From assembly GCF_014699005.1 (NCBI RefSeq), contig NZ_JACWZY010000005.1:248001-312000 (forward strand): 64,000 nucleotides of DNA, in the 5' to 3' direction. This DNA is from Spirosoma profusum (lineage in GTDB: Bacteria > Bacteroidota > Bacteroidia > Cytophagales > Spirosomataceae). The notes under the pieces are model-generated. The model did no database searches. It was given only the letters and a program-made list of their open reading frames with translations, and had not been told where the DNA came from. Each line of letters begins with the position of its first letter. The stretch's first letter is position 1. The translations under genes were made by a program, and so were the position numbers. Of the stretch, positions 34,121-41,745 are shown piece after piece.

Positions 34121-35107
34121 ATGAAAGCCGAAACTAACGCCCGTTCCTCGTACAATAACCTGATTTATACCGCTTTCATCATTGGCGCTGTAACCATTGC
34201 CCTCGTTTTTCCGGGGCCGTTCACGCAAATCGGTGATTTTCCGCTCAAAAAGTTGATTGTGCCCTTGCTGCAAATCATTATGCTGGGAATGGGTACTACC
34301 ATGTCGATTAAAGATTTTGAAGGTGTTATTCAGCAGCCACGAGCCGTATTAGTTGGCGTTGTATGTCATTTCATCATTATGCCGCTGCTGGGCTATACGT
34401 TGGCCAATACGTTCAATTTCCCTCCCGAAATTGCAGCTGGCGTAGTACTCATCGGCTGTTCTCCGAGTGGGCTGGCCTCGAACGTAATGTGCTTCATTGC
34501 CAAAGCCAACGTACCGCTCTCCATCACTGTAACGACAATTTCGACTCTGCTGGCTCCGTTTCTGATGCCCGCACTGATGAAATTACTGGCCGGTCAGTTT
34601 ATCGAGATTTCATTTACAAAAATGATGCTTGAAATCATTCAGATTGTGATTCTGCCGGTAATCGTCGGCCTTGCACTGAACCGGATTTTTCATAAATCAG
34701 CGGTGGTCATTAACCGAATTATGCCGCTGATTTCGATGGGTGGTATCGTTCTGATTGTGGCCATCATCACCGCTGCCGGCCGCGATAGCTTGCTAACCGT
34801 TGGCTGGACACTAGCATTCTGCGTATTGATTCATAACCTCACCGGTTTCACACTCGGGTACTGGTCGGCCCGGTTGTTTGGCATGGATGAACAAAGCTGC
34901 CGTACGGTAGCCATTGAAGTAGGTCTGCAAAATGGGGGCCTGGCATCGGGCATTGCGGTACAAATGGGCAAAGTGGCCACTGTTGGACTAGCCCCTGCCC
35001 TCTTTGGCCCCATCATGAACACCACTGGCTCGCTGCTGGCAACGTACTGGAGCCAGCGCCCACCCAAAGAAGTCTCCCAACCCAGTACGTCGCCCCAAAC
35101 TGTTTAG
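34121..35107 (+). CDS. Bile acid:sodium symporter family (BASS) transporter
   Basis: A 328-residue inner-membrane protein with about ten hydrophobic helices, of the SBF/BASS family that moves organic anions with sodium. Recognisable segments are MLGMGTTMSIKDFE, the helix-break motif LIGCSPSGLASNVMCFIAKAN, and CRTVAIEVGLQNGGLASGIA with the conserved crossing-helix residues. In bacteria these proteins carry pantoate, pyruvate-like acids or bile acids; the substrate here is unknown. It stands alone between the phosphatase and a MarR regulator. Confidence 0.9.
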   Translation: MKAETNARSSYNNLIYTAFIIGAVTIALVFPGPFTQIGDFPLKKLIVPLLQIIMLGMGTTMSIKDFEGVIQQPRAVLVGVVCHFIIMPLLGYTLANTFNFPPEIAAGVVLIGCSPSGLASNVMCFIAKANVPLSITVTTISTLLAPFLMPALMKLLAGQFIEISFTKMMLEIIQIVILPVIVGLALNRIFHKSAVVINRIMPLISMGGIVLIVAIITAAGRDSLLTVGWTLAFCVLIHNLTGFTLGYWSARLFGMDEQSCRTVAIEVGLQNGGLASGIAVQMGKVATVGLAPALFGPIMNTTGSLLATYWSQRPPKEVSQPSTSPQTV

Positions 35108-35199
35108 TTGTAAAGTTGTAGGGTTGCAAAGTTGGCTCTACATCAGTAAAACTTTTAAAAAAAGTTGCATATACAACTTTAACTCATAATCTTTACAAC
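35107..35199. repeat. Imperfect inverted repeat before the MarR gene
   Basis: GTTGTAAAG (35107-35115) pairs with CTTTACAAC (35191-35199), and GTTGCAAAGTTG partly pairs with CAACTTTAAC. It begins at the symporter stop codon and ends at the base before the MarR start codon, so it covers the MarR leader. Confidence 0.55.
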
Positions 35200-35607
35200 A
35201 TGAACACCGAAACGTACTGTATTGCGGGTCGATTGCGGATGCTGGCGCGGGTGATATCGGGTCGTTACAACGAAGCGTTCACGGGCGAAGGCGTTACGTT
35301 CGCACAGGCGGGTTTGCTCATGCACATATTCGCGCAGCCGGGCGTTCGTCAGGCGGAGCTTTCGAAACGATTGCAGATTGAGAAATCGGCGATGAGTCGC
35401 GATGTGCAGTTGCTACAAAAAAACGGCTGGTTGACCGATAATATACGTAGCGGTCTTTATCTGACCGAAGAAGGCCGACTTTTAGCCAAACGATGCCACA
35501 AAATCTGGAAGGCATTGAACCAGCAGGTTTGGGCCGAACTAGGTCCCGACGCTACGTTGGGTCTGACTGTTTTCTCTGATAACGTAATCACCAAACTTAT
35601 TTCCTAA
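35200..35607 (+). CDS. MarR-family transcriptional regulator
   Basis: A 135-residue winged-helix regulator. The DNA-binding part has VTFAQAGLLMHIFAQPG, RQAELSKRLQIEKSAMSRDVQLLQKNGW (recognition helix) and the wing LTDNIRSGLYLTEEG. Members usually repress a nearby gene and release DNA on binding a phenolic or similar ligand. It is followed closely by the DinB gene, so it may regulate that operon and itself. An inverted repeat just upstream could hold its operator. Confidence 0.88.
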   Translation: MNTETYCIAGRLRMLARVISGRYNEAFTGEGVTFAQAGLLMHIFAQPGVRQAELSKRLQIEKSAMSRDVQLLQKNGWLTDNIRSGLYLTEEGRLLAKRCHKIWKALNQQVWAELGPDATLGLTVFSDNVITKLIS

Positions 35608-35626
35608 CCAATCATTCTTACTACGT

Positions 35627-36097
35627 ATGACAACTGAATCCATTCGGCAAATGTGGCAAATGAGCCAGGCTCCTTCATTGGGCGCTACTCGCAAGCTCAC
35701 CCCTGCTACGTATCGTCATCGACTCACCGCTGAAACCGCTTCGGCAGGTTTTATTGCCCTGCATACGGCCGAGGTGATGCACCGTTTTGCTTACATGCTG
35801 TTCGGACGGCCCGTCAGTATTCCGCTTCAAACCGTGGGTGGCGTTTCTGACGAAGGCCAGCCCTTTGATCTGGTCGCTGTTCAGCAATCTGTGGAAGACG
35901 CGTTTGCCATGATTACGGAACAGATTGGCCAGCTTACCGACGAGCAATGGGCTGAACCTATTCCATCGCCTTTCGGTGAGTGGCCGCGTGTGCAGGTGTT
36001 GATCTTTCTAATGCATCACAATTCCTATCATGCTGGTCAAATTGCGCAGGCAGCCAAAAAAGGGACCGAAGTTGCTCGATTAGAACCGCAACCTTGA
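35627..36097 (+). CDS. DinB-family protein
   Basis: A 156-residue four-helix-bundle protein of the DinB/DUF664 superfamily. Candidate metal-binding histidines are in ALHTAEVMHRFAY and in the C-terminal HHNSYHAGQIAQAAKKG. Relatives include thiol-dependent metalloenzymes (bacillithiol transferases, mycothiol-dependent enzymes) but many have no known reaction. It lies 19 bases after the MarR gene and 16 before the DUF4442 gene, in a probable four-gene operon ending with the esterase. Confidence 0.82.
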   Translation: MTTESIRQMWQMSQAPSLGATRKLTPATYRHRLTAETASAGFIALHTAEVMHRFAYMLFGRPVSIPLQTVGGVSDEGQPFDLVAVQQSVEDAFAMITEQIGQLTDEQWAEPIPSPFGEWPRVQVLIFLMHHNSYHAGQIAQAAKKGTEVARLEPQP

Positions 36098-36113
36098 GCA
36101 AAATAGTACCGTT

Positions 36114-36644
36114 ATGAAACCTTCCTTTCTGCAAACACAACGTAGCGAATCGTTTAAATCGTGGCGCTTTCGGACATTCATGAACTGGTATCCGATGTAT
36201 TTCGGCACGGGTGGAAAAATCCTCTTCTGGTCGAGTGATTGGCGGGAAGTACACGTTCGACTTCGGCTGAACCTCTGGACGTATAATTACGTCGGGACCA
36301 TTTTCGGCGGCAGCCTGTTTGCAGCTTCAGACCCGTTTTACATGCTCATTATTCTCCACAATCTAGGCAATCAATACGTTGTCTGGGATAAATCGGCCAA
36401 CATTCGATTTCGTAAACCAGGTCGTCAAACACTCTACGCCCGTTTCGAACTCACCGACGAACAACTTGATACGATACGTCAGGACGTAGTACTGAATGGC
36501 CAGACTGAAAAAACGTTTCGCGTGCAATGGATCGACAAAAACGGGACGGTCTATGCCGAACTCGAACGCTTATGCTACGTTGCCGACAAAGACCATTACG
36601 AGCAACGGAAGCGCGACAATCAACAATCACGCTTTCATCGGTAA
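36114..36644 (+). CDS. DUF4442 (hotdog-fold) protein
   Basis: A 176-residue protein of the DUF4442 family, distantly related to hotdog-fold acyl-CoA thioesterases. Typical parts are MNWYPMYFGTGGKILFWSSD near the N-terminus, the RLRLNLWTYNYVGTIFGGSLFAA helix that would line the acyl pocket, and SANIRFRKPGRQTLYARFEL. No catalytic residue can be assigned with confidence. The next gene, an alpha/beta hydrolase, starts 6 bases later, which suggests the two act on related lipid or ester substrates. Confidence 0.82.
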   Translation: MKPSFLQTQRSESFKSWRFRTFMNWYPMYFGTGGKILFWSSDWREVHVRLRLNLWTYNYVGTIFGGSLFAASDPFYMLIILHNLGNQYVVWDKSANIRFRKPGRQTLYARFELTDEQLDTIRQDVVLNGQTEKTFRVQWIDKNGTVYAELERLCYVADKDHYEQRKRDNQQSRFHR

Positions 36645-36650
36645 ACGCTT

Positions 36651-37319
36651 ATGTTACAGGAACATCACCTGTCTGTTCGTCGGACGGCCCGTTACTACAC
36701 ACTGGGCGAACTAACTTCTCAGACAAAAAATATCTGGTTTTGTCTGCATGGCTTCGGACAATTAGCCCGATACTTCAGCCGAAAATTCGAGAGCCTGGTT
36801 AATGAGGAAACCGTTGTGATAGTTCCAGAAGGTTTATCGCGGCTGTACCTGAACGGCGAGTTTCAGCGCGTAGGTGCTTCATGGCTTACCCGCGAGGCCA
36901 AAGACGAGGAAATTGCTGATTTCCTGGCCTATCTGAATACGTTGTACGACCGTATTCTGAAAGGCCAAGCCCCTAAACAGTTTCATATTACGTTATTGGG
37001 TTTTTCGCAGGGAGGTGCTACGGCCTGTCGCTGGCTCAACGACGGGCATATCCGCGCTAACCGGCTCATTCTCTGGGCAGGCTTCTTCCCTAATGGCCTT
37101 ACCGACGTAATAGATTCGGCCAAACTGACTTCGGTTGATATGCACTACGTTTATGGCAAGCAGGACGAGTATTTTAACCTGCTCGATGATGTCGACGCTT
37201 ATTTACTTCGAATGCAGGAAGAGGTACCCAATCTGCAAATCACTGACTTTGTAGGTGGCCATCGGGTTGAACCTGAAATACTGCACAAGCTTCTGCTCAC
37301 TACTACGCACAAAGCATAA
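36651..37319 (+). CDS. Alpha/beta-hydrolase, phospholipase/carboxylesterase family
   Basis: A 222-residue cytoplasmic serine hydrolase. The oxyanion motif is FCLHGFGQLARYF, the nucleophile is Ser119 in LLGFSQGGATACRW, and the likely acid and base are Asp172 (VYGKQDEYF) and His204 (VGGHRVEPEIL). The order and spacing fit the carboxylesterase/phospholipase group. It is the last gene before the injection-system locus. Its substrate is not indicated. Confidence 0.88.
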   Translation: MLQEHHLSVRRTARYYTLGELTSQTKNIWFCLHGFGQLARYFSRKFESLVNEETVVIVPEGLSRLYLNGEFQRVGASWLTREAKDEEIADFLAYLNTLYDRILKGQAPKQFHITLLGFSQGGATACRWLNDGHIRANRLILWAGFFPNGLTDVIDSAKLTSVDMHYVYGKQDEYFNLLDDVDAYLLRMQEEVPNLQITDFVGGHRVEPEILHKLLLTTTHKA

Positions 37320-37744
37320 CCAACTAGCTTACTGGCAATCTTTTGGGTACACAATTCAGGTCATTATGAAGCAATGTAATATGGCTGTATGGCTCTGTCA
37401 CGTCAAATCTAATCGAGTGGTCCCTTTCTTCATTAAAATTTACTTCAGTTTTACCGTTAAATAAACAGATCGAGGCAGGAAATTCTGTTCGGAATATATT
37501 TACATCAGCCTAACAGCATATTACACACCAATACCTGACCTTTATTAATAGTTAGTCTGTCCTTTCTTCGGCAGATAGTCATACCACTCTAATATAGTCT
37601 GTAAGCGTTAACTAAACCATACGCAAACGAGTAAGACGTATTAAACGTCGTTAATACATAACAGTATTTTTCTGGAAAGCTATCTCAGAGCCTGCCAATC
37701 GGGTTCAGGTAATTTTTGTTGCCAAAATCAAAAAATTACTGACT
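37320..37744. other. AT-rich upstream region of the injection-system locus
   Basis: About 425 bases without a supported gene, clearly more AT-rich than the housekeeping genes to its left. A small inverted repeat (GTATTAA at 37638-37644, TTAATAC at 37651-37657) could be an operator. The promoter driving the locus should be here. A near match to the -7 consensus (TAATTTTTG, one base too long) is near 37712. No terminator of the upstream esterase was recognised. Confidence 0.45.
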
Positions 37745-38608
37745 ATGAAAATTGTAAGTTTTTCATTAGAGCAAACGAATAAATATTTCGGCAAAATAGA
37801 CGGCACAAGATTTTATATTGGGAGTCGTGTTCCATATGAAGGCTTTAAAGGATTGATGAATGTAATCGGTCAATCTACGCAACGATATAACCGGTTTGAT
37901 TTCCGTAATGAATATGGTTTTTGGGCTGATTTTATTCATCCAACAGCAGCGGCTGAAGGTGGCTTTTTCCACACGTTAAATACATACGATAAAGCGCGAT
38001 TTACTTTCTCTTTTCTTCAATACGGTGCTCACGTACCGAAAGGAGATTTTGTAGCTTATTTTCGATCCATACTTAAACTACCATTGGCAGCAGAATATTT
38101 TCCTGATTTAAAATTAGAAAATAACCGAATCATACGAATTACTGACGACGGCGACGTAGTACTCGAATCAGATACATCGACGGAAGGATTAATGTATTAT
38201 TTGAATCCAACATTACGTGAGGTTGAAGACACTGAAGTTATTCAGGCTGCGAAATTAATTCACTGGGCACAAAATGATCCTAGGCATCGCTCAGTACAAA
38301 TTGATGTAGGTATAAAGCATTTTAAGAGTAAGCTCGTAGAATATGCGCAGGCTTATGGACTAGATGGGAAACCCGATACAATTTGCCTGGCCGTTTGTGA
38401 TATCCGCCACCAGGGACGTGCCAAAAGTGCGGTTATAAAAGCTGCGCTACAAAGCTCAAATCCACTAAAAGCGTTACTGGAAATTGGCGAACCTAAATAC
38501 CATGAACGATTACTAGTTATCAGGCGGGAAATCAATCGTCTACTAGACGAGGGAACGCTGGGTAAACGAAAATATAGTCTGGCAAAAAAAGATTTCGTTG
38601 CGATCTAA
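37745..38608 (+). CDS. First gene of the injection-system locus; possible lysozyme-like protein
   Basis: I do not recognise this 287-residue protein with certainty. It has no signal peptide. The segment with AAAEGGFFHTLNTYDKARFT (Glu71, Asp82) followed by FSFLQYGAHVPKGDFVAYFR looks like the active-site region of lysozyme/muramidase-like enzymes, where a Glu on a helix precedes a T-Y-D and a G/S-F-x-Q motif. The rest is mixed helix and strand, ending with a basic tail. At the head of an injection-system operon, a wall-cutting enzyme could help release particles or be an effector; a structural role is also possible. It is fairly AT-rich and ends 11 bases before the DUF4255 gene. Confidence 0.5.
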   Translation: MKIVSFSLEQTNKYFGKIDGTRFYIGSRVPYEGFKGLMNVIGQSTQRYNRFDFRNEYGFWADFIHPTAAAEGGFFHTLNTYDKARFTFSFLQYGAHVPKGDFVAYFRSILKLPLAAEYFPDLKLENNRIIRITDDGDVVLESDTSTEGLMYYLNPTLREVEDTEVIQAAKLIHWAQNDPRHRSVQIDVGIKHFKSKLVEYAQAYGLDGKPDTICLAVCDIRHQGRAKSAVIKAALQSSNPLKALLEIGEPKYHERLLVIRREINRLLDEGTLGKRKYSLAKKDFVAI

Positions 38609-38619
38609 AAAGTTCAAAA

Positions 38620-39201
38620 ATGCTACGACAGGCGCTCGAAGGGATAAAAACAGAGCTGAATACCTATTTGCTGGCAGCTCTGGCCAATGGCTCTACGGAA
38701 CCTGTTGTGAAGCTATTAAACATTGCCAACGTAGACAGCAACGGGCAGGCTGTTACTGACAACGTAATTATGTCCTTAGTCAACATTGAGGAAGAAACAA
38801 CGTTAAAAAATGGGTCGATGTACAGGCAGCAATCGATAACAGCCATTGAGCGGGTAAACCCAACTTTATTCCTGAATTTTTATGTACTCTTTGCCATCAA
38901 CTCAACTACGGAAACGAATTATTTAAACGCACTATTATTACTATCCAACGTACTAAGTTTCTTTCAACAAAATCGTGTCATTTCAAAAGACAATGCGCCT
39001 ACCCTTGACCCTAAAATTGAAAAATTAATCATTGAATTATACTCACCAAATTTCGAACAATTAAATCATTTATGGGCTATGCTTGGAGGAAAATACATGC
39101 CCTCTGTTTTGTACAAAGTAAGATTATTAATGATTGAAGATGCCACGTCTGAATTAAGTTCACTCATTACGTCAGTTGAAATAGATAGTAAACGACTATG
39201 A
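38620..39201 (+). CDS. DUF4255 protein (eCIS cap/tail terminator, Pvc16-like)
   Basis: A 193-residue protein of the DUF4255 family, the Pvc16/Afp16-like tail terminator that caps the sheath-tube at its distal end and helps set particle length. The signature region is MLRQALEGIKTELNTYLLA, the valine-rich IMSLVNIEEETTLKNG, and the conserved NPTLFLNFYVLFAIN and YLNALLLLSNVLSFFQQN. The C-terminal part (FEQLNHLWAMLGGKYMPSVLYKVRLL) is also typical. It overlaps the next gene by four bases. The gene is more AT-rich than the later genes. Confidence 0.88.
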   Translation: MLRQALEGIKTELNTYLLAALANGSTEPVVKLLNIANVDSNGQAVTDNVIMSLVNIEEETTLKNGSMYRQQSITAIERVNPTLFLNFYVLFAINSTTETNYLNALLLLSNVLSFFQQNRVISKDNAPTLDPKIEKLIIELYSPNFEQLNHLWAMLGGKYMPSVLYKVRLLMIEDATSELSSLITSVEIDSKRL

Positions 39202-40286
39202 TTAAATTCGGTTACGATATATTATTCTCTATTCGGCTTTTGCATGATTATTATGAAGGCGCTACGTCGGATATGACTATCGTACCTACAGCGGATTGCG
39301 AAGAAACATTACGTAATCATGGGCTTTTATTTAGATCTATATCTGGAGGTGGTTTAATTTTATTTTCACTAAATGAAAAGAATGAAATTCATCGAAAAAT
39401 TCAGGCATTATCACGTTTCAGATTTTTAATTATACTACGTAATGCTACGTTTAACAATTTCACTAATCTATCATATCCAGCTAAAAAGCTCGGAAGAAAG
39501 ATTTATTATTTCTCAAACGTAGCAAATAATGGTGTTATTGATGCATCAACTACCTTGCCTAAGGGAATAGGCAATAAAATTGACAGTACCGATTTATATT
39601 GGCTAGTAAATCCAATTTTAAAAATCCCATTAGGGGGAAATTTCAATCAGGTAACATTAAGTAGAATAATGCCTGGAAGTGGCAAGACCATATTGAAAAC
39701 ATTCCAGACGGCAGTATTAGAAAAGTTAGTTATTGATTTACAGAAAATAGACAATACGTTAAACTCACCACTAGCCTTAAAAGAGGGGAATTATATTCTA
39801 GATTTTAGCGGGCCTTCGCCGAAAACAGAGCAGATTTATTTCGATGTAGCTCTTTGGAAATCTAATGCGTGGGGTTTGATCGAAATTATGAAAGATAACA
39901 CAATTAATTATGCTGCAAAAACCGAATATACCATCACTGCCAAAGCGAATCCGTGGTCGTATTATTTGATCGATCCGGCCAATAAAGTAACTATCAACAA
40001 TAATACCTTGACCAACGTATCGACCGCGACAACGGGGCTGGCCGGACTGGCGCTAACCTGGGTTCAGGAAGCTGATTTAGAAGCGGACAGTTACGAGCAA
40101 CGCCGATACGCTCAGCTTAAGAATATACATACTGGCACCCGCATTTTTCTGCTCCGCTCAAACCGGGGTATGCCTCGAACCGCTGAATCGAAGGTGAGCG
40201 TAAAACTGACGCTGGACGGTGTTCAGCGTACCCTGCCCAATCCCAAAGGAACTCAATCAATAGCAGACATTATCCAAACTCTTTAA
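39198..40286 (+). CDS. Unknown eCIS-locus protein, possible cap partner
   Basis: A 362-residue protein that I cannot assign. It overlaps the DUF4255 gene by ATGA and is six bases from the first sheath gene, so it is almost certainly part of the particle or its assembly. The N-terminal 250 residues are rich in Lys, Ile and Asn; the last 110 (from ANPWSYYLIDPANK) have beta-rich, ordinary composition with VSVKLTLDGVQRTLPNPKG. Base composition changes inside the gene: counted on single 60-base lines it is about 27% GC near 39361-39480 and about 57-63% near 40021-40200. A second capping or collar protein is the simplest guess. Confidence 0.6.
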   Translation: MIKFGYDILFSIRLLHDYYEGATSDMTIVPTADCEETLRNHGLLFRSISGGGLILFSLNEKNEIHRKIQALSRFRFLIILRNATFNNFTNLSYPAKKLGRKIYYFSNVANNGVIDASTTLPKGIGNKIDSTDLYWLVNPILKIPLGGNFNQVTLSRIMPGSGKTILKTFQTAVLEKLVIDLQKIDNTLNSPLALKEGNYILDFSGPSPKTEQIYFDVALWKSNAWGLIEIMKDNTINYAAKTEYTITAKANPWSYYLIDPANKVTINNNTLTNVSTATTGLAGLALTWVQEADLEADSYEQRRYAQLKNIHTGTRIFLLRSNRGMPRTAESKVSVKLTLDGVQRTLPNPKGTQSIADIIQTL

Positions 40287-40291
40287 GGCCA

Positions 40292-41707
40292 ATGGAAAAT
40301 TTTAGCACCCCCGGTGTGTATGTCAGGGAAGTTCCCAAGTTCCCTCCCTCGGTGGCACAGGTCGAAACGGCAATACCGGCTTTTGTCGGCTATACAGAAC
40401 GGCTTGTTTTTGAAGGAGAAACCTTACAGAATAAGCCAGTTCGGATTGAATCGCTGGCGCAGTATCAGCAGATTTTCGGCGGGGCCTACCCTGTACCTGT
40501 GACAACACTCACGCTCGATGCACTAGGGAAAGTGACGAGTGGTTTGGGCGACCTGAATACGTTGCAGCGGTTCCGGCTGTTTCAGAACCTGCAATTGTAT
40601 TTTGCCAATGGAGGTGGCCCGTGCTACATCGTAGCGGTGAACAACTATTTCTCGGCACCCGCCACACCTCGTGCCGTCGATTCCGCCGAGTTAATTGCGG
40701 GTGTCGATGCGCTTTCTAAAGAAGACGAACCTACGTTACTTGTTGTGGCCGATGCGATTGGTGTTACCGATCTGGCTAAATACCATTCCATAGTAACAAC
40801 CGCATTGCAACAGTGCGCCGATCTGAAAGACCGATTCTTAATTGCCGATGTGCAAACAGCCGGGCAAACCTCAATGGCAGTCGCTGTAGGCGCATTTCGG
40901 GATGGAATCGGCACGAATAACCTCAGCTACGGAGCCACTTATCATCCCTACCTGCGAACGATCATCAATTTTGAATACGACGAAACCGCCGTTGTTATCA
41001 ATCAGGCGGGTAGCCCGAACGACGGCTTCAAACTCAGCGAGCTGAAGCTGGGAAAATCGGTAGGGACTAAAATGGTAACAAACACAAGTTTGTACGAGGC
41101 CATAAAGAAAGAGATAGCGAAGCAAACTGTAATTCTGCCGCCAAGCAGTGCTATGGCAGGTGTTTATGCCAGCGTAGATCGCACTAGGGGTGTCTGGAAA
41201 GCGCCTGCCAATTTCAGCCTGAATTTCGTGCGCGAAGTAACTGACAAAATCGACGATCTCACCCAACAGGAATTGAACGTTCACACGACCGGTAAGTCGA
41301 TTAATGCGATACGTTTCTTCGAGGGCAAAGGCAATCTCGTGTGGGGAGCGCGCACTTTAGCGGGCAACGACAACGAGTGGCGATACGTATCAGTACGTCG
41401 GTTTTTCCTGATGGTAGAAGAGTCGGTCAAGAAAGCGACGGAACCGTTTGTGTTCGAGCCGAACGACGCTAATACCTGGGTGAAGGTGAAAGGCATGATC
41501 GAGAATTACCTGTTTCTGCAATGGCGGGCCGGGGCGCTGGCGGGCGCTAAACCTGCTCAGGCGTTCTACGTAAATATCGGCTTAGGACAGACCATGACCG
41601 CGCTGGACATTCTGGAGGGCCGCATGATTGTAGAAATCGGTATGGCCGTCGTTCGACCTGCTGAGTTCATCATTCTGCGCTTTGCTCATAAGATGCAGGA
41701 GTCGTAA
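40292..41707 (+). CDS. Contractile sheath protein 1
   Basis: A 471-residue phage-tail-sheath-family protein, the outer cylinder that contracts to drive the tube. The N-terminus STPGVYVREVPKFPPSVAQ is the strand that swaps with neighbouring subunits, followed by ETAIPAFVGYT. The C-terminal half carries the core AGVYASVDRTRGVWKAPAN, TTGKSINAIRFFEGKGNLVW, GARTLAGNDNEWRYVSVRRF and FEPNDANTWVKVKGMIENYL, ending MVVEIGM-like and PAEFIILRFAHKMQES. It shares nearly all of this with the second sheath downstream, but its middle is short. Its size matches typical eCIS sheaths. Confidence 0.95.
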   Translation: MENFSTPGVYVREVPKFPPSVAQVETAIPAFVGYTERLVFEGETLQNKPVRIESLAQYQQIFGGAYPVPVTTLTLDALGKVTSGLGDLNTLQRFRLFQNLQLYFANGGGPCYIVAVNNYFSAPATPRAVDSAELIAGVDALSKEDEPTLLVVADAIGVTDLAKYHSIVTTALQQCADLKDRFLIADVQTAGQTSMAVAVGAFRDGIGTNNLSYGATYHPYLRTIINFEYDETAVVINQAGSPNDGFKLSELKLGKSVGTKMVTNTSLYEAIKKEIAKQTVILPPSSAMAGVYASVDRTRGVWKAPANFSLNFVREVTDKIDDLTQQELNVHTTGKSINAIRFFEGKGNLVWGARTLAGNDNEWRYVSVRRFFLMVEESVKKATEPFVFEPNDANTWVKVKGMIENYLFLQWRAGALAGAKPAQAFYVNIGLGQTMTALDILEGRMIVEIGMAVVRPAEFIILRFAHKMQES

Positions 41708-41745
41708 GTCATTACACCATAACCCTAGAAACTCCTTCCTTTTTT

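Noticed and set aside
37255..37464. Short plus-strand frame after the esterase
   Set aside because: It starts inside the esterase gene in another frame and runs into the AT-rich gap; no ribosome site or domain.
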